From Micromonospora antibiotica (GTDB taxonomy: Bacteria > Actinomycetota > Actinomycetes > Mycobacteriales > Micromonosporaceae), in the NCBI RefSeq assembly GCF_017599305.1, contig NZ_JAGFWR010000008.1:1-64000 (forward strand): DNA of 64,000 nucleotides, given 5' to 3'. Position numbers and translations under genes: made by a program. Shown in pieces: positions 52,096-60,199 of this stretch. How positions within the stretch are numbered: position 1 is the first letter of the stretch; each line of letters begins with the position of its first letter. Under the pieces are notes generated by a model. It was given only the letters and a program-made list of their open reading frames with translations, was not told the DNA's origin and did no database searches.

Positions 52096-52812
52096 TCAGG
52101 AGGCGGCTTTCTCGGTGTAGTACGCCTCGACCTGTAGCTTGATGTCCACTCCGCGCTCCTGGAGCCACGGCACCGGGTCGAGGGGCTGGCCCTTGACGTG
52201 GACCTCCAGGTGCAGGTGCGCGCCGTACGAGTGGCCGGTGTTGCCGACCAGGCCGAGCTGGTCGCCCGCCTTGACCTGCTGGCCCTCGTGCACGCTCACC
52301 GCGGAGGAGTGACCGTAGATGGCCTCGCTGCCGTCGGCGTGCTGGACGATCACCGCGTAGCCGTAACCGCCGAACCAGCCGGCCTTGGTGACCGTGCCGG
52401 AGTGGATGGCCACGTACGGGGTGCCCTCCGGCGCGACCAGGTCGATGCCGGTGTGCAGCTTGCCCCACCGCATGCCGTACGGGGAGTTGAAGTCGTAGCC
52501 CTGCATGGGCAGCAGCCACGGGTCCTGCTCGTCGACGCCCGCCGCGGTGTCCCGGGCGTTGTCGCGGGTGGCCCGGTCGGCGGCGTCGGCCCGCGCGGCG
52601 GCGTCCTGGCTGGTGATCGAGGCCTGCCGGAGCTCGTCGAGGACCGACGGGCTGACGCTCTTGGCGTCCGGCATCGCCCCCGCGCCGAGCGCGACGATCC
52701 CGGCACCGACGAACGCGGTGGTGACGACCGCCGCGTAGCGGCTCCGTGGGGGGGTTGGTACACGGCGGCGGCCGCGATATCTATCGGGCTCAGACGACAG
52801 GCGCTGGCGCAC
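52096..52812 (-). CDS. M23-family peptidoglycan endopeptidase
   Basis: 238 residues. Arg-rich N-terminus, TM/signal helix (about 28-50: YAAVVTTAFVGAGIVALGAGAM), an Ala/Asp-rich helical stretch and the M23 domain: YGMRWGKLHTGIDLVAPEGTPY, EAIYGHSSAVSVHEGQQV and AHLHLEVHVKG. Catalytic residues are present. GTG at 52812 is chosen because GGAGGG lies 5 nt upstream; longer frames read into an apparent structured leader. The 107-nt predicted leader suggests RNA-level control. Probable cell-wall remodelling enzyme. Confidence 0.9.
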   Translation of the reverse strand: MRQRLSSEPDRYRGRRRVPTPPRSRYAAVVTTAFVGAGIVALGAGAMPDAKSVSPSVLDELRQASITSQDAAARADAADRATRDNARDTAAGVDEQDPWLLPMQGYDFNSPYGMRWGKLHTGIDLVAPEGTPYVAIHSGTVTKAGWFGGYGYAVIVQHADGSEAIYGHSSAVSVHEGQQVKAGDQLGLVGNTGHSYGAHLHLEVHVKGQPLDPVPWLQERGVDIKLQVEAYYTEKAAS

Positions 52813-52954
52813 GCACACCCTCCGTTGTCGGGGATCCGATGCAATCTCCGACCGTTCGGTGCAGCTGATCGAACGGTCGGAGATCGCGTCATCACCCGTC
52901 CGTGGACCTGATGACAACCGTGGACACGTTAGCCCTCCACCGCTCCGGTCACAA
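52813..52954 (-). ncRNA. Promoter and candidate structured 5' leader of the M23 gene
   Basis: Minus strand -35 TTGTGA (52954-52949), 17-bp spacer, -10 TAACGT (52931-52926), predicted start near 52919. The RNA begins with GTTGTC (52918-52913), which pairs with GACAAC (52829-52824) directly adjoining the GGAGGG Shine-Dalgarno (52823-52818). Within it is a perfect 15-bp hairpin (52884-52870 with 52858-52844). A GTCATC/GATGAC pairing (52915-52910 with 52893-52888) overlaps the closing helix and may compete with it. Riboswitch-like layout, class not recognised. Confidence 0.45.
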
Positions 52955-53197
52955 GCGTAGGCACCGAAGCGGCGATTCCTTCTGTCCCTTTCCGTCCCTC
53001 ATTGTCATAGCTCCAGACGCCGGACGGCTGTCCCTCTTCCTGCCCGTTCGTCGCGCACCGTGACCGTTCGGCGGAGGCGTCCGGCTTCCGGGTCGCCGGT
53101 CGGCACGGTAGGGGTCCGGCCCGGGTTCTCCACCCCGGGTCGGTCGGGTTACCGTTCGTTCAGCTGGTAGCCGCGGAGCCGTGAAGGGTGTGCGCTG
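52955..53197. other. Non-coding remainder of the M23-icmB divergent region
   Basis: No gene is seen. It completes the 385-bp gap between the M23 start (52812) and icmB (53198). It should contain the icmB promoter, for which no clear -35/-10 pair was found. A GAAGGGTG precedes the icmB ATG. Confidence 0.45.
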
Positions 53198-53602
<405 letters not shown>

Positions 53603-53797
53603 CCACCCGGGTGCGCCGCACCCCTTCGTACGCCGACGGTGGTGTGCCGGTTTCCGGTCGCCGCCGTTTTCGTCGTGCCGTGACCCCCACGGCGGTGTGC
53701 TCCCCGCGGTGGTGTGACCCGGGCGGCGGTGTGATCCCGGGGGCGGTGTGGCCCGGCCGGGGCGGCGGATCGGGAGTCATCCGAATCCGGGCAGGGT

Positions 53798-53834
53798 GAA
53801 GGGCCGGACGCACCCCTCACACGCCCGGCCCTTC
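53798..53834 (+). terminator. Terminator downstream of icmB
   Basis: GAAGGGCCGG (53798-53807) pairs perfectly with CCGGCCCTTC (53825-53834) around a 17-nt loop; TATGC follows. Confidence 0.55.
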
Positions 53835-54039
53835 TATGCACGATGCCCCGCCGCCACCCCTCGACCGACAGGGCATCGGCCGCTCCCGTCTTCGCGCTGA
53901 CCAGCGCTCCGACATCAGACTCAACGACGCCCGTACGGTGGGGTTACGCGTTGCTTGGGACAACCTGTGGACCAATTTGTGTCACCGGCGAGTCGCCGGC
54001 GGCGCGCTGTGCATTACCGCACACCGCGCACCCGCTCGG

Positions 54040-54067
54040 TTGCCGCCGGTGCCCACCTCGCTAGGCT
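54040..54067 (+). promoter_or_regulatory. Putative sucCD promoter
   Basis: -35 TTGCCG (54040-54045), 16-bp spacer, -10 TAGGCT (54062-54067), giving a leader of about 95 nt before sucC. Confidence 0.45.
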
Positions 54068-54170
54068 GCGGCCAATGGCCTGTTTCAACTGATGACAGGC
54101 GTCAACGGAGTTTCACAACGCTGGCGGCGGCGCGACGGCGCGCCGCGGAGACGGGACGGGACGCGCAATC

Positions 54171-55349
54171 GTGGACCTGTACGAGTACCAGGGGCGGGAC
54201 CTGTTCGAGCGGCACGGCTTGCCCGTGCTCGCCGGCGGCGTCGCCACGACCCCGGAGGAGGCCCGCGCGATCGCCGAACGCCTCGGCGGTCGGGTGGTCG
54301 TCAAGGCGCAGGTGAAGGTCGGTGGCCGTGGCAAGGCCGGCGGCGTCAAGCTGGCCGAGGGCGCCGACGAGACGGTGGCCAGGGCCACCGACATCCTCGG
54401 CATGGACATCAAGGGTCACACCGTCCACAAGGTCATGATCACGGTGACCGCGGACGTGGCCGAGGAGTACTACTTCTCCTACCTGCTCGACCGGGCGAAC
54501 CGCACCTTCCTCTGCATCGCCAGCGTGGCCGGCGGTATGGACATCGAGCAGGTCGCCGCCGAGACCCCCGACAAGGTGGTCAAGGCCCCGATCGACGCGG
54601 TCGAGGGCGTGGACGAGGCGAAGGCCCGGGAGATCGTCGCCGCGGCCGGGTTCCCGGCCGAGGTCGCCGACCAGGTCGTCGCGGTCGCGGTCGGGCTGTG
54701 GAAGGCGTTCGTCGCCGAGGACGCCACCCTGGTCGAGGTGAACCCGCTGGCCAAGACGGGCGACGGCACGATGCTGCTGCTCGACGCCAAGATCACGCTG
54801 GACGAGAACGCCGGTTTCCGGCACCCGGACCACGAGGCGCTGGTCGACCAGGCCGCGGTGGACCCGCTGGAGCAGGCCGCCAAGGAGAAGGACCTCAACT
54901 ACGTCAAGCTCGACGGCGAGGTCGGCATCATCGGCAACGGCGCGGGTCTGGTCATGTCCACCCTCGACGTGGTGGCCTACGCGGGCGAGCGGCACGGCAA
55001 CGTCAAGCCGGCCAACTTCCTCGACATCGGCGGCGGCGCGAGTGCCGCGGTGATGGCCAACGGTCTGGAGATCGTGCTGTCCGACCCGTCGGTTCGCAGC
55101 GTCTTCGTCAACGTCTTCGGCGGCATCACCGCCTGCGACGAGGTCGCCAACGGCATCATCCAGGCGCTGGCCCTGCTGGAGGAACGCGGCGAGAAGGTCA
55201 CCAAGCCGCTCGTCGTCCGGCTCGACGGCAACAACGCGGAGGCCGGTCGGGCGATCCTCGACGGCGCCGGCAACCCGCTCGTGCAGCGGGTCGACACCAT
55301 GGACGGCGCGGCCGAGCGGGCCGCCGAGCTGGCAGCTGCGGGGGTCTGA
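54171..55349 (+). CDS. sucC: Succinyl-CoA synthetase (ADP-forming), beta subunit
   Basis: 392 residues. ATP-grasp domain begins MDLYEYQGRDLFERHGLPVL, then VVVKAQVKVGGRGKAGGVKLA, DATLVEVNPLAKTGDGTM and DAKITLDENAGFRHPDHEAL. The CoA-ligase domain has GNGAGLVMSTLDVV, PANFLDIGGGASA and FVNVFGGITACDEVANGI. With SucD it converts succinyl-CoA to succinate in the TCA cycle with ATP formation. GTG at 54171; the stop lies 2 nt before sucD. Confidence 0.97.
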   Translation: MDLYEYQGRDLFERHGLPVLAGGVATTPEEARAIAERLGGRVVVKAQVKVGGRGKAGGVKLAEGADETVARATDILGMDIKGHTVHKVMITVTADVAEEYYFSYLLDRANRTFLCIASVAGGMDIEQVAAETPDKVVKAPIDAVEGVDEAKAREIVAAAGFPAEVADQVVAVAVGLWKAFVAEDATLVEVNPLAKTGDGTMLLLDAKITLDENAGFRHPDHEALVDQAAVDPLEQAAKEKDLNYVKLDGEVGIIGNGAGLVMSTLDVVAYAGERHGNVKPANFLDIGGGASAAVMANGLEIVLSDPSVRSVFVNVFGGITACDEVANGIIQALALLEERGEKVTKPLVVRLDGNNAEAGRAILDGAGNPLVQRVDTMDGAAERAAELAAAGV

Positions 55350-55351
55350 CG

Positions 55352-56239
55352 ATGGCGATCTGGCTGACCAAGGAGTCCAAGGTCATCGTGCAGGGGATGA
55401 CCGGTTCCGAGGGTTCCAAGCACACCCGGCGGATGCTCGCCGCCGGCACCAACGTCGTCGGCGGGGTCAACCCGCGCAAGGCCGGCACCACCGTCGACTT
55501 CGACGGCACCGAGCTGCCGGTCTTCGCCTCCGTCGCGGACGCGATGCGGGAGACCGGGGCGGACGTCACGGTGATCTTCGTACCGCCGCAGTTCACCAAG
55601 GGCGCGGTGGTCGAGGCGATCGACGCGCAGATCCCGCTCGCCGTGGTGATCACCGAGGGCGTGCCGGTGCACGACACCGCCTCGTTCTGGGCGTACAACG
55701 TGGCCAAGGGGGAGCAGACCCGGATCATCGGGCCGAACTGCCCCGGCATCGCCTCGCCCGGCGCGTCCAACGCCGGCATCATCCCGGCCGACATCACCGG
55801 CTCCGGCCGGATCGGCCTGGTCAGCAAGAGCGGCACGCTGACCTACCAGATGATGTACGAGCTGCGCGACATCGGCTTCTCCACCTGCGTCGGCATCGGT
55901 GGCGACCCGATCATCGGGACCACCCACATCGACGCGCTCGCCGCGTTCGAGGCCGACCCGGAGACCGACGCGATCGTCATGATCGGCGAGATCGGCGGCG
56001 ACGCCGAGGAGCGGGCCGCCGACTTCATCAAGGACAACGTCACCAAGCCGGTGGTCGGCTACATCGCCGGCTTCACCGCGCCCCCGGGCAAGACCATGGG
56101 GCACGCCGGCGCGATCATCTCCGGCTCGGCGGGCACCGCCGAGGCCAAGCAGCAGGCGCTGGAGGCGGTCGGGGTCAAGGTCGGCAAGACCCCGACCGAG
56201 ACCGCCAAGCTGATGCGGGAGCTGATGTCCGGCCGCTGA
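55352..56239 (+). CDS. sucD: Succinyl-CoA synthetase, alpha subunit
   Basis: 295 residues. CoA-binding N-domain: VIVQGMTGSEGSKHTRRMLA, GGVNPRKAGTTVDF, FVPPQFTKGAVVEAIDA. RIIGPNCPGIASPG, GRIGLVSKSGTLTYQMMYEL, GIGGDPIIGTTHIDAL and the phospho-His in TMGHAGAIISG (His about 251) are intact. It starts 2 nt after sucC and the two are cotranscribed. A terminator follows. Confidence 0.97.
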   Translation: MAIWLTKESKVIVQGMTGSEGSKHTRRMLAAGTNVVGGVNPRKAGTTVDFDGTELPVFASVADAMRETGADVTVIFVPPQFTKGAVVEAIDAQIPLAVVITEGVPVHDTASFWAYNVAKGEQTRIIGPNCPGIASPGASNAGIIPADITGSGRIGLVSKSGTLTYQMMYELRDIGFSTCVGIGGDPIIGTTHIDALAAFEADPETDAIVMIGEIGGDAEERAADFIKDNVTKPVVGYIAGFTAPPGKTMGHAGAIISGSAGTAEAKQQALEAVGVKVGKTPTETAKLMRELMSGR

Positions 56240-56276
56240 GCCGTGGGCTGCACCAGCCCGAACGGGCGACGCACAG

Positions 56277-56312
56277 CTGAAGGGGGCGACCGGAGACGGT
56301 CGGCCCCTTCAG
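56277..56312. terminator. Bidirectional terminator between sucD and a DUF4190 gene
   Basis: 16-bp arms with one mismatch (56277-56292 and 56297-56312), loop GAGA. It overlaps the last codons of the convergent DUF4190 gene. Confidence 0.75.
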
Positions 56313-56566
56313 TTGTTCCAGAGCGGGTAGTTCCCGCTGGCCCGCCAGATCGCGGTGCCGATGATGTTGATCACGCCGAACGCGATGGCCAGGTAACCGA
56401 GCAGCGGCGACTGGCCGTACCGCTTGGCGTCGCGGATCGACAGGTAACCGAAGACGATGCCCAGGATGCCGCAGCAGATCAGGCCGAGGACGATGCCGAG
56501 CACCCCCCAGAGCGTGGTGCGGTCCCGCCCGGCCGCAGCCGGTGGCGGTGGGTATGGAGCATTCAC
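56309..56566 (-). CDS. Small DUF4190 membrane protein
   Basis: 85 residues. A Pro-rich N-terminus (MNAPYPPPP) is followed by two hydrophobic segments (LWGVLGIVLGLICCGILGIVFGYLSI and LLGYLAIAFGVINIIGTAIW, each within one helix pair), the DUF4190 pattern. GTG at 56566 has GGAGG 5 nt upstream. Function unknown. Related to the larger DUF4190 protein at 58456-59070. Confidence 0.8.
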   Translation of the reverse strand: MNAPYPPPPAAAGRDRTTLWGVLGIVLGLICCGILGIVFGYLSIRDAKRYGQSPLLGYLAIAFGVINIIGTAIWRASGNYPLWNN

Positions 56567-56722
56567 GGCTTCCTCCGGGCGATCGGTGCCGCGACTTCGG
56601 TCGCGTCCCTGCGCCGAGGCTAGACCGGATCGGGGGCCCATGGCGGTGGATCACGGAACTCGCCGGAGCCGGGCGGCCCCGGCGGGCAGCCACCACCGGC
56701 GCGGCGTGCCAGAGTAGACCCG

Positions 56723-58153
56723 ATGTCCTCGATCACCCCTGATCAGCCCCGCCGTCCCAGCGGTGCCCGTGCCGGCGGCCGGCCGCCGGGCCGTGCCGGT
56801 GGTGCCCGGGTGCCCGCCCCCCGTCGACCGGAGCAGCCCGGACGCTCCCGGGCGCCGTTGCCGGTCGCCGCCGGGGTGGCCGCCGCCGGTGCCGCCGTCA
56901 CCTCCTATCTGCCGGTGGCGGTGGTGCTCGGGCTGGCCCAGTTCACCGAGGACGCCGGCTCGGTGGTCGGTGCGCTGCGGGCCGGGCTCGCCGGTTGGCT
57001 GCTCGGCCACGGGGTGCCGCTGGGGACCACCGCCGGCCCGATCGGCCTCGTCCCGCTGGCGCTCTCGGTGTTCGCGTGCTGGCGGCTGAGCCGGGCCGGG
57101 GTGCACGCCAGCCGGGCGGTCGGCGCGCGCGGCGGCCGGTCCCCCCGGCAGGCGGCCACCGTCGCCGTCGCGGTCGGCATCGGGTACGCCCTGTTCGGCG
57201 TCCTGGCCGCGCTGCTGGTCGACAGCACCGGCCTGCGGGTCTCCCCGGTCCGGTCCGGGCTGACCCTGCTGCTCTTCGGCACGGTGGCGGCCCTGGTCGG
57301 GGCGGCACGCACCACCGGGGCGGCCGGCCTGCTGGCCGAGCGTGCGCCGGCGGTGCTGCGCGACGGTGTCCGTACCGGCCTGGTCGCCGCTCTGCTGCTG
57401 CTCGGGGCGGGTGCCGTGGCGGCCGGCCTGGCGGTGGCGACCGGCGGGGGAGACGCCGCCGACCTGATCGGGGCCTACCGGACCGGGGTGGCCGGGCAGG
57501 CCGGCATCACCCTGGTCAGCCTGGCCTACGCACCGAACGCCACCGTCTGGTCCACCGCCTACCTGCTCGGCCCCGGGTTCGCCGTCGGCACCGGCACGGC
57601 GATCCGCCTCAGCGAGGTGTCCGTCGGGTCGCTGCCGGCCGTACCGCTGCTCGCCGGCCTGCCCAGCGGCCCGGTCGACGGGCTCGGTGCGGCGCTGCTG
57701 GCGGTGCCGGTGCTGGCCGGCATGACGGCGGGTTGGCTGCTCGGCCGCCGGCTGCTCCGCCCGGACCCCGACGACCGGGCCGGGCCGGACTGGCCGGCGC
57801 TGCTCGGCCCGGCGGCGCTCGCCGGGCCGGTGGTCGGCCTGGTCGTCGGGCTCGCCGCGGTGGCCTCCGGCGGATCGCTCGGCGGCGGCCGGCTGGCCGA
57901 GATCGGCCCGGTGCCGTGGCAGGTGGCGGCAGTGGCCACCGCCGTGGTCGCGGTCGGCGCGCTGCTCGGGGCCGCTGCCGCCAAGGTGCTCGACCGTCCG
58001 TCGTCGGCCCGCCCACCCGCCCGGCCGCGGTCGCCCGTCACCCGCCCCCGGCCGGCTGCGGACCGGCCGGGCCCGGCCGAGGACCGGTCGCGTACGGGCC
58101 GGGACCGCCCCCGATCAGCCGGCGACCGGCCGCCCCGCCCGGTCGTCGACTGA
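56723..58153 (+). CDS. perM: DUF6350 polytopic membrane protein (PerM-like)
   Basis: 476 residues. An Arg/Pro-rich cytoplasmic N-terminus (1-45) is followed by nine to ten TM helices (for example VAAGVAAAGAAVTSYLPVAV, GVPLGTTAGPIGLVPLALS, ITLVSLAYAPNATVW) and a basic Pro/Arg tail. The segment LAYAPNATVWSTAYLLGPGF is typical of DUF6350. The mycobacterial member PerM (Rv0955), also located between sucCD and purN, stabilises divisome components. The orthology call rests on that synteny plus topology. TAGACC lies just upstream of the ATG but is too close to be a -10. Confidence 0.78.
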   Translation: MSSITPDQPRRPSGARAGGRPPGRAGGARVPAPRRPEQPGRSRAPLPVAAGVAAAGAAVTSYLPVAVVLGLAQFTEDAGSVVGALRAGLAGWLLGHGVPLGTTAGPIGLVPLALSVFACWRLSRAGVHASRAVGARGGRSPRQAATVAVAVGIGYALFGVLAALLVDSTGLRVSPVRSGLTLLLFGTVAALVGAARTTGAAGLLAERAPAVLRDGVRTGLVAALLLLGAGAVAAGLAVATGGGDAADLIGAYRTGVAGQAGITLVSLAYAPNATVWSTAYLLGPGFAVGTGTAIRLSEVSVGSLPAVPLLAGLPSGPVDGLGAALLAVPVLAGMTAGWLLGRRLLRPDPDDRAGPDWPALLGPAALAGPVVGLVVGLAAVASGGSLGGGRLAEIGPVPWQVAAVATAVVAVGALLGAAAAKVLDRPSSARPPARPRSPVTRPRPAADRPGPAEDRSRTGRDRPRSAGDRPPRPVVD

Positions 58154-58289
58154 GCCTCTGCTCCTGCCGGCTGCGCGGTCCTGCCGGCTGCGCCGCGCCG
58201 CGCACCCTGCTGCCGGCCGCGCGGCCCGGCCGGCCTGGCCGGGCCGACCTCGCCGTCTCGTTCCGGCCCGGCGGTCTCGCAGTGCTGCC

Positions 58290-58385
58290 GGCCTGGCCGT
58301 CTCGTTCCGGCCCGCCGGTCTGGCCTGGCCGTCTCGTGCCGGCCCGGCGGTCTGGCCTGGCCGTCTCATGCCGGCCCGGCGGTCT
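58290..58385. repeat. Tandem repeat, 32-bp unit, three copies
   Basis: GGCCTGGCCGTCTCGTKCCG begins the unit at 58290, 58322 and 58354, with only a few substitutions between copies. Partial units flank it on both sides (from about 58240 and to about 58400). Confidence 0.85.
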
Positions 58386-58406
58386 CGCGGTGCTGCCGGT
58401 TTACGG

Positions 58407-58442
58407 CGAGGGGCGCCCCGGACGGTGCCGGGACGCCCCTCG
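58407..58442 (-). terminator. Terminator of the PYGQQP/DUF4190 gene
   Basis: 15-bp arms with one mismatch (58407-58421 and 58428-58442), 6-nt loop, 13 nt beyond the stop on the minus strand. Confidence 0.7.
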
Positions 58443-58455
58443 ATGTCGCGCCCGG

Positions 58456-59070
58456 TCAGGGCGAGGTGGGCAGCGTGAAGCTGCCGATGAGGTTGAGCAG
58501 CAGCAGCAGGATGCCGAGCCCGACCGCGATCGCGCCGCAGATCAGGCCGGCCTTGGCCTGACCGGCGTTGCTGGCCAGACCCTGGTTGGCCTTCTGCATC
58601 CCCAGCCAACCGGTGATCACCGCGCCGATGCCGAGCGGGATGCCCAGGAAGAGGCAGCAGAGCAGCGGAAGCGACGCGATGCCGAGGATCAGCGACACCA
58701 GGCCGAGGGTGTTCTGCTGCCCCTGCGGCGCCGGATAACCGGCCCCCGGATAGGAGGCCGCCGCGGCGTACGGCTGCTGCCCGTAGGGGTCCTTGTGGAC
58801 GGGCTGGCCGTACGGGTCCGGCTGGAAGGGCTGCTCGTACGGCTGACCCGAGGTGGGCTGGGGGCCGTACGGGTCGTGCGGGGGCTGCCCGTACTGCGGA
58901 GGCTGCCCGTACTGGGGCTGCTCGCCGTACGGTGCCGCCGGTTGCTGCCCGTACGGTGCCTGCGGCGCGGCGTACGGGTCCTGCGGCTGGCCCGAGACGG
59001 GCTGCTGCCCGTACGGATCGTGCGGGGGCTGCTGGCCGTACGGGTCGTGGCCGGGGTTTCCGGGCTGCAT
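58456..59070 (-). CDS. DUF4190 membrane protein with Tyr/Gln/Pro-rich repeat domain
   Basis: 204 residues. Residues 1-118 are a low-complexity region with many DPYGQQP/PQYGQPP units. A DUF4190 module of two TM helices follows (TLGLVSLILGIASLPLLCCLF, AKAGLICGAIAVGLGILLLL). ATG at 59070 has GAGGAG 8 nt upstream. The Tyr/Gln/Pro-rich tail is likely disordered and may self-associate. Such tails are common on actinobacterial small membrane proteins. Function unknown. Same direction as the next CD225 gene, 26 nt apart. Confidence 0.85.
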   Translation of the reverse strand: MQPGNPGHDPYGQQPPHDPYGQQPVSGQPQDPYAAPQAPYGQQPAAPYGEQPQYGQPPQYGQPPHDPYGPQPTSGQPYEQPFQPDPYGQPVHKDPYGQQPYAAAASYPGAGYPAPQGQQNTLGLVSLILGIASLPLLCCLFLGIPLGIGAVITGWLGMQKANQGLASNAGQAKAGLICGAIAVGLGILLLLLNLIGSFTLPTSP

Positions 59071-59096
59071 CTCGGCTGCTCCTCAGTCGTGGGCCG

Positions 59097-59393
59097 TCAG
59101 TAGCTGCTGGTGCTGCTGCCGTCGATCGCACCCATCACACCACCGAAGATGCAGCACAGCAGCACGATGACGAGCCACACACCACCGATGATGAAGGCCA
59201 GCTTCGACCACTTCTTGGACTCGCGGGCGGCGGCCTCGGCACCCGCGTAGTCGCCCTGCTGCAGGGCCGGGTTGACCTTGGATGCGTTGATGATGGCGGG
59301 GATCGCCAGCGGCCAGAAGAAGAAGATGGCCACGATCGACGGGGTCATGTTGTTGTTGATCGGCTGCTGCGGGTTGGGGTAGCCGGGCTGCAT
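59097..59393 (-). CDS. CD225/dispanin family membrane protein
   Basis: 98 residues. A Pro/Gln/Asn-rich start (MQPGYPNPQQPINNN) precedes a re-entrant helix (SIVAIFFFWPLAIPAIINASKV), a cytoplasmic segment with ALQQGDYAGAEAAARESKKWS and a TM helix (LAFIIGGVWLVIVLLCCIFGGV), the bacterial CD225/dispanin layout. ATG at 59393 has GAGGAG 8 nt upstream. It is upstream of the DUF4190 gene on the same strand and probably cotranscribed. Function unknown. Confidence 0.85.
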   Translation of the reverse strand: MQPGYPNPQQPINNNMTPSIVAIFFFWPLAIPAIINASKVNPALQQGDYAGAEAAARESKKWSKLAFIIGGVWLVIVLLCCIFGGVMGAIDGSSTSSY

Positions 59394-59566
59394 CTGTGGT
59401 ACTCCTCGTTCACGTCGGTACGGCGTCCGTACCTGATCATTGGCTATGGGGTGCGGTGGCGGGCGCGGCCCGGCCACCGGGCGACCGGCAGCGTACCGTG
59501 TCCGGGCGACACGCGTGATCACCCGAAACGTCGCCGCCCGCAGGATGGGCGTGCCGACCTGCCCGC

Positions 59567-59572
59567 TAGGGT
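59567..59572 (+). promoter_or_regulatory. -10 box of a probable leaderless purNH transcript
   Basis: TAGGGT ends 6 nt before the purN GTG, placing the predicted +1 on the start codon. No Shine-Dalgarno is present. Confidence 0.5.
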
Positions 59573-59578
59573 GGCCGG

Positions 59579-60199
59579 GTGACCGAGCCCGCGCCCGTCG
59601 CCCGCCTCGTCGTCCTCGTCTCCGGCTCCGGCAGCAACCTCCAGGCGCTGCTGGACGCCGCCGCCGACCCCGGCTACGGGGCCCGGGTGGTGGCCGTCGG
59701 TGCCGACCGGGACGGCATCGTCGGGCTGGACCGCGCCGCCGCCGCCGGGGTGCCGACCTTCGTCGACCGGGTGAAGGACCACCCCACCCGCGCCGACTGG
59801 GACAAGGCCCTCACCGCGCACGTCGCCGAGCACCGGCCCGACCTGGTGATCTCCGCCGGTTTCCTGAAGTTGGTCGGGCCGCAGTTCCTGGCGGCGTTCG
59901 GCGACCGCTACCTCAACACGCACAACACGCTGCTGCCGGCGTTCCCCGGCATCCACGGCCCCCGGGACGCGCTCGCCTACGGCGTCAAGGTCACCGGGGC
60001 CACCCTCTTCTTCGTCGACGCCGGGATGGACACCGGCCCGATCGTCGCGCAGGTCGCGGTGCCGGTCCTCGACGACGACGACGAGGAGACGCTCACCGAG
60101 CGCATCAAGCAAGCCGAGCGCCGCCAGCTCGTCGAGCAGGTCGGTCGCCTGGTCCGTTCAGGTTGGACGATCACCGGAAGAAAGGTCACCGTTCCGTGA
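59579..60199 (+). CDS. purN: Phosphoribosylglycinamide formyltransferase (GAR transformylase 1)
   Basis: 206 residues, transferring formyl from 10-formyl-THF to GAR. VVLVSGSGSNLQALLDA binds phosphate. DLVISAGFLKLVGPQFL and the catalytic Asn and His in NTHNTLLPAFPGIHG are present, with the Asp in DAGMDTGPIVAQ. The residue after the catalytic His is Asn where Pro is usual (NxHPSLLP), a mild deviation. The stop overlaps purH by 4 nt (GTGA), so the two are coupled. Confidence 0.95.
   Translation: MTEPAPVARLVVLVSGSGSNLQALLDAAADPGYGARVVAVGADRDGIVGLDRAAAAGVPTFVDRVKDHPTRADWDKALTAHVAEHRPDLVISAGFLKLVGPQFLAAFGDRYLNTHNTLLPAFPGIHGPRDALAYGVKVTGATLFFVDAGMDTGPIVAQVAVPVLDDDDEETLTERIKQAERRQLVEQVGRLVRSGWTITGRKVTVP

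Larger units (their letters stand above)
53603..54170 (+). other. Intergenic region between icmB and sucC
   Basis: 568 bp without a credible gene. It holds degenerate GGCGGTGTG direct repeats (about 53690-53755), the icmB terminator and the sucC promoter. Frames crossing it are Arg/Pro/Ala-rich shadows. Confidence 0.6.
58154..58455. other. Non-coding gap between perM and a DUF4190 gene
   Basis: 302 bp of convergent intergenic DNA. It is filled by a 32-bp tandem repeat with flanking decayed copies and a terminator hairpin. No gene is seen. Confidence 0.7.

Noticed and set aside
52813..52954. c-di-AMP (ydaO) riboswitch before the M23 gene
   Set aside because: Gene context fits, but the conserved internal blocks I remember for ydaO are not visible; left as an unclassified structured leader.
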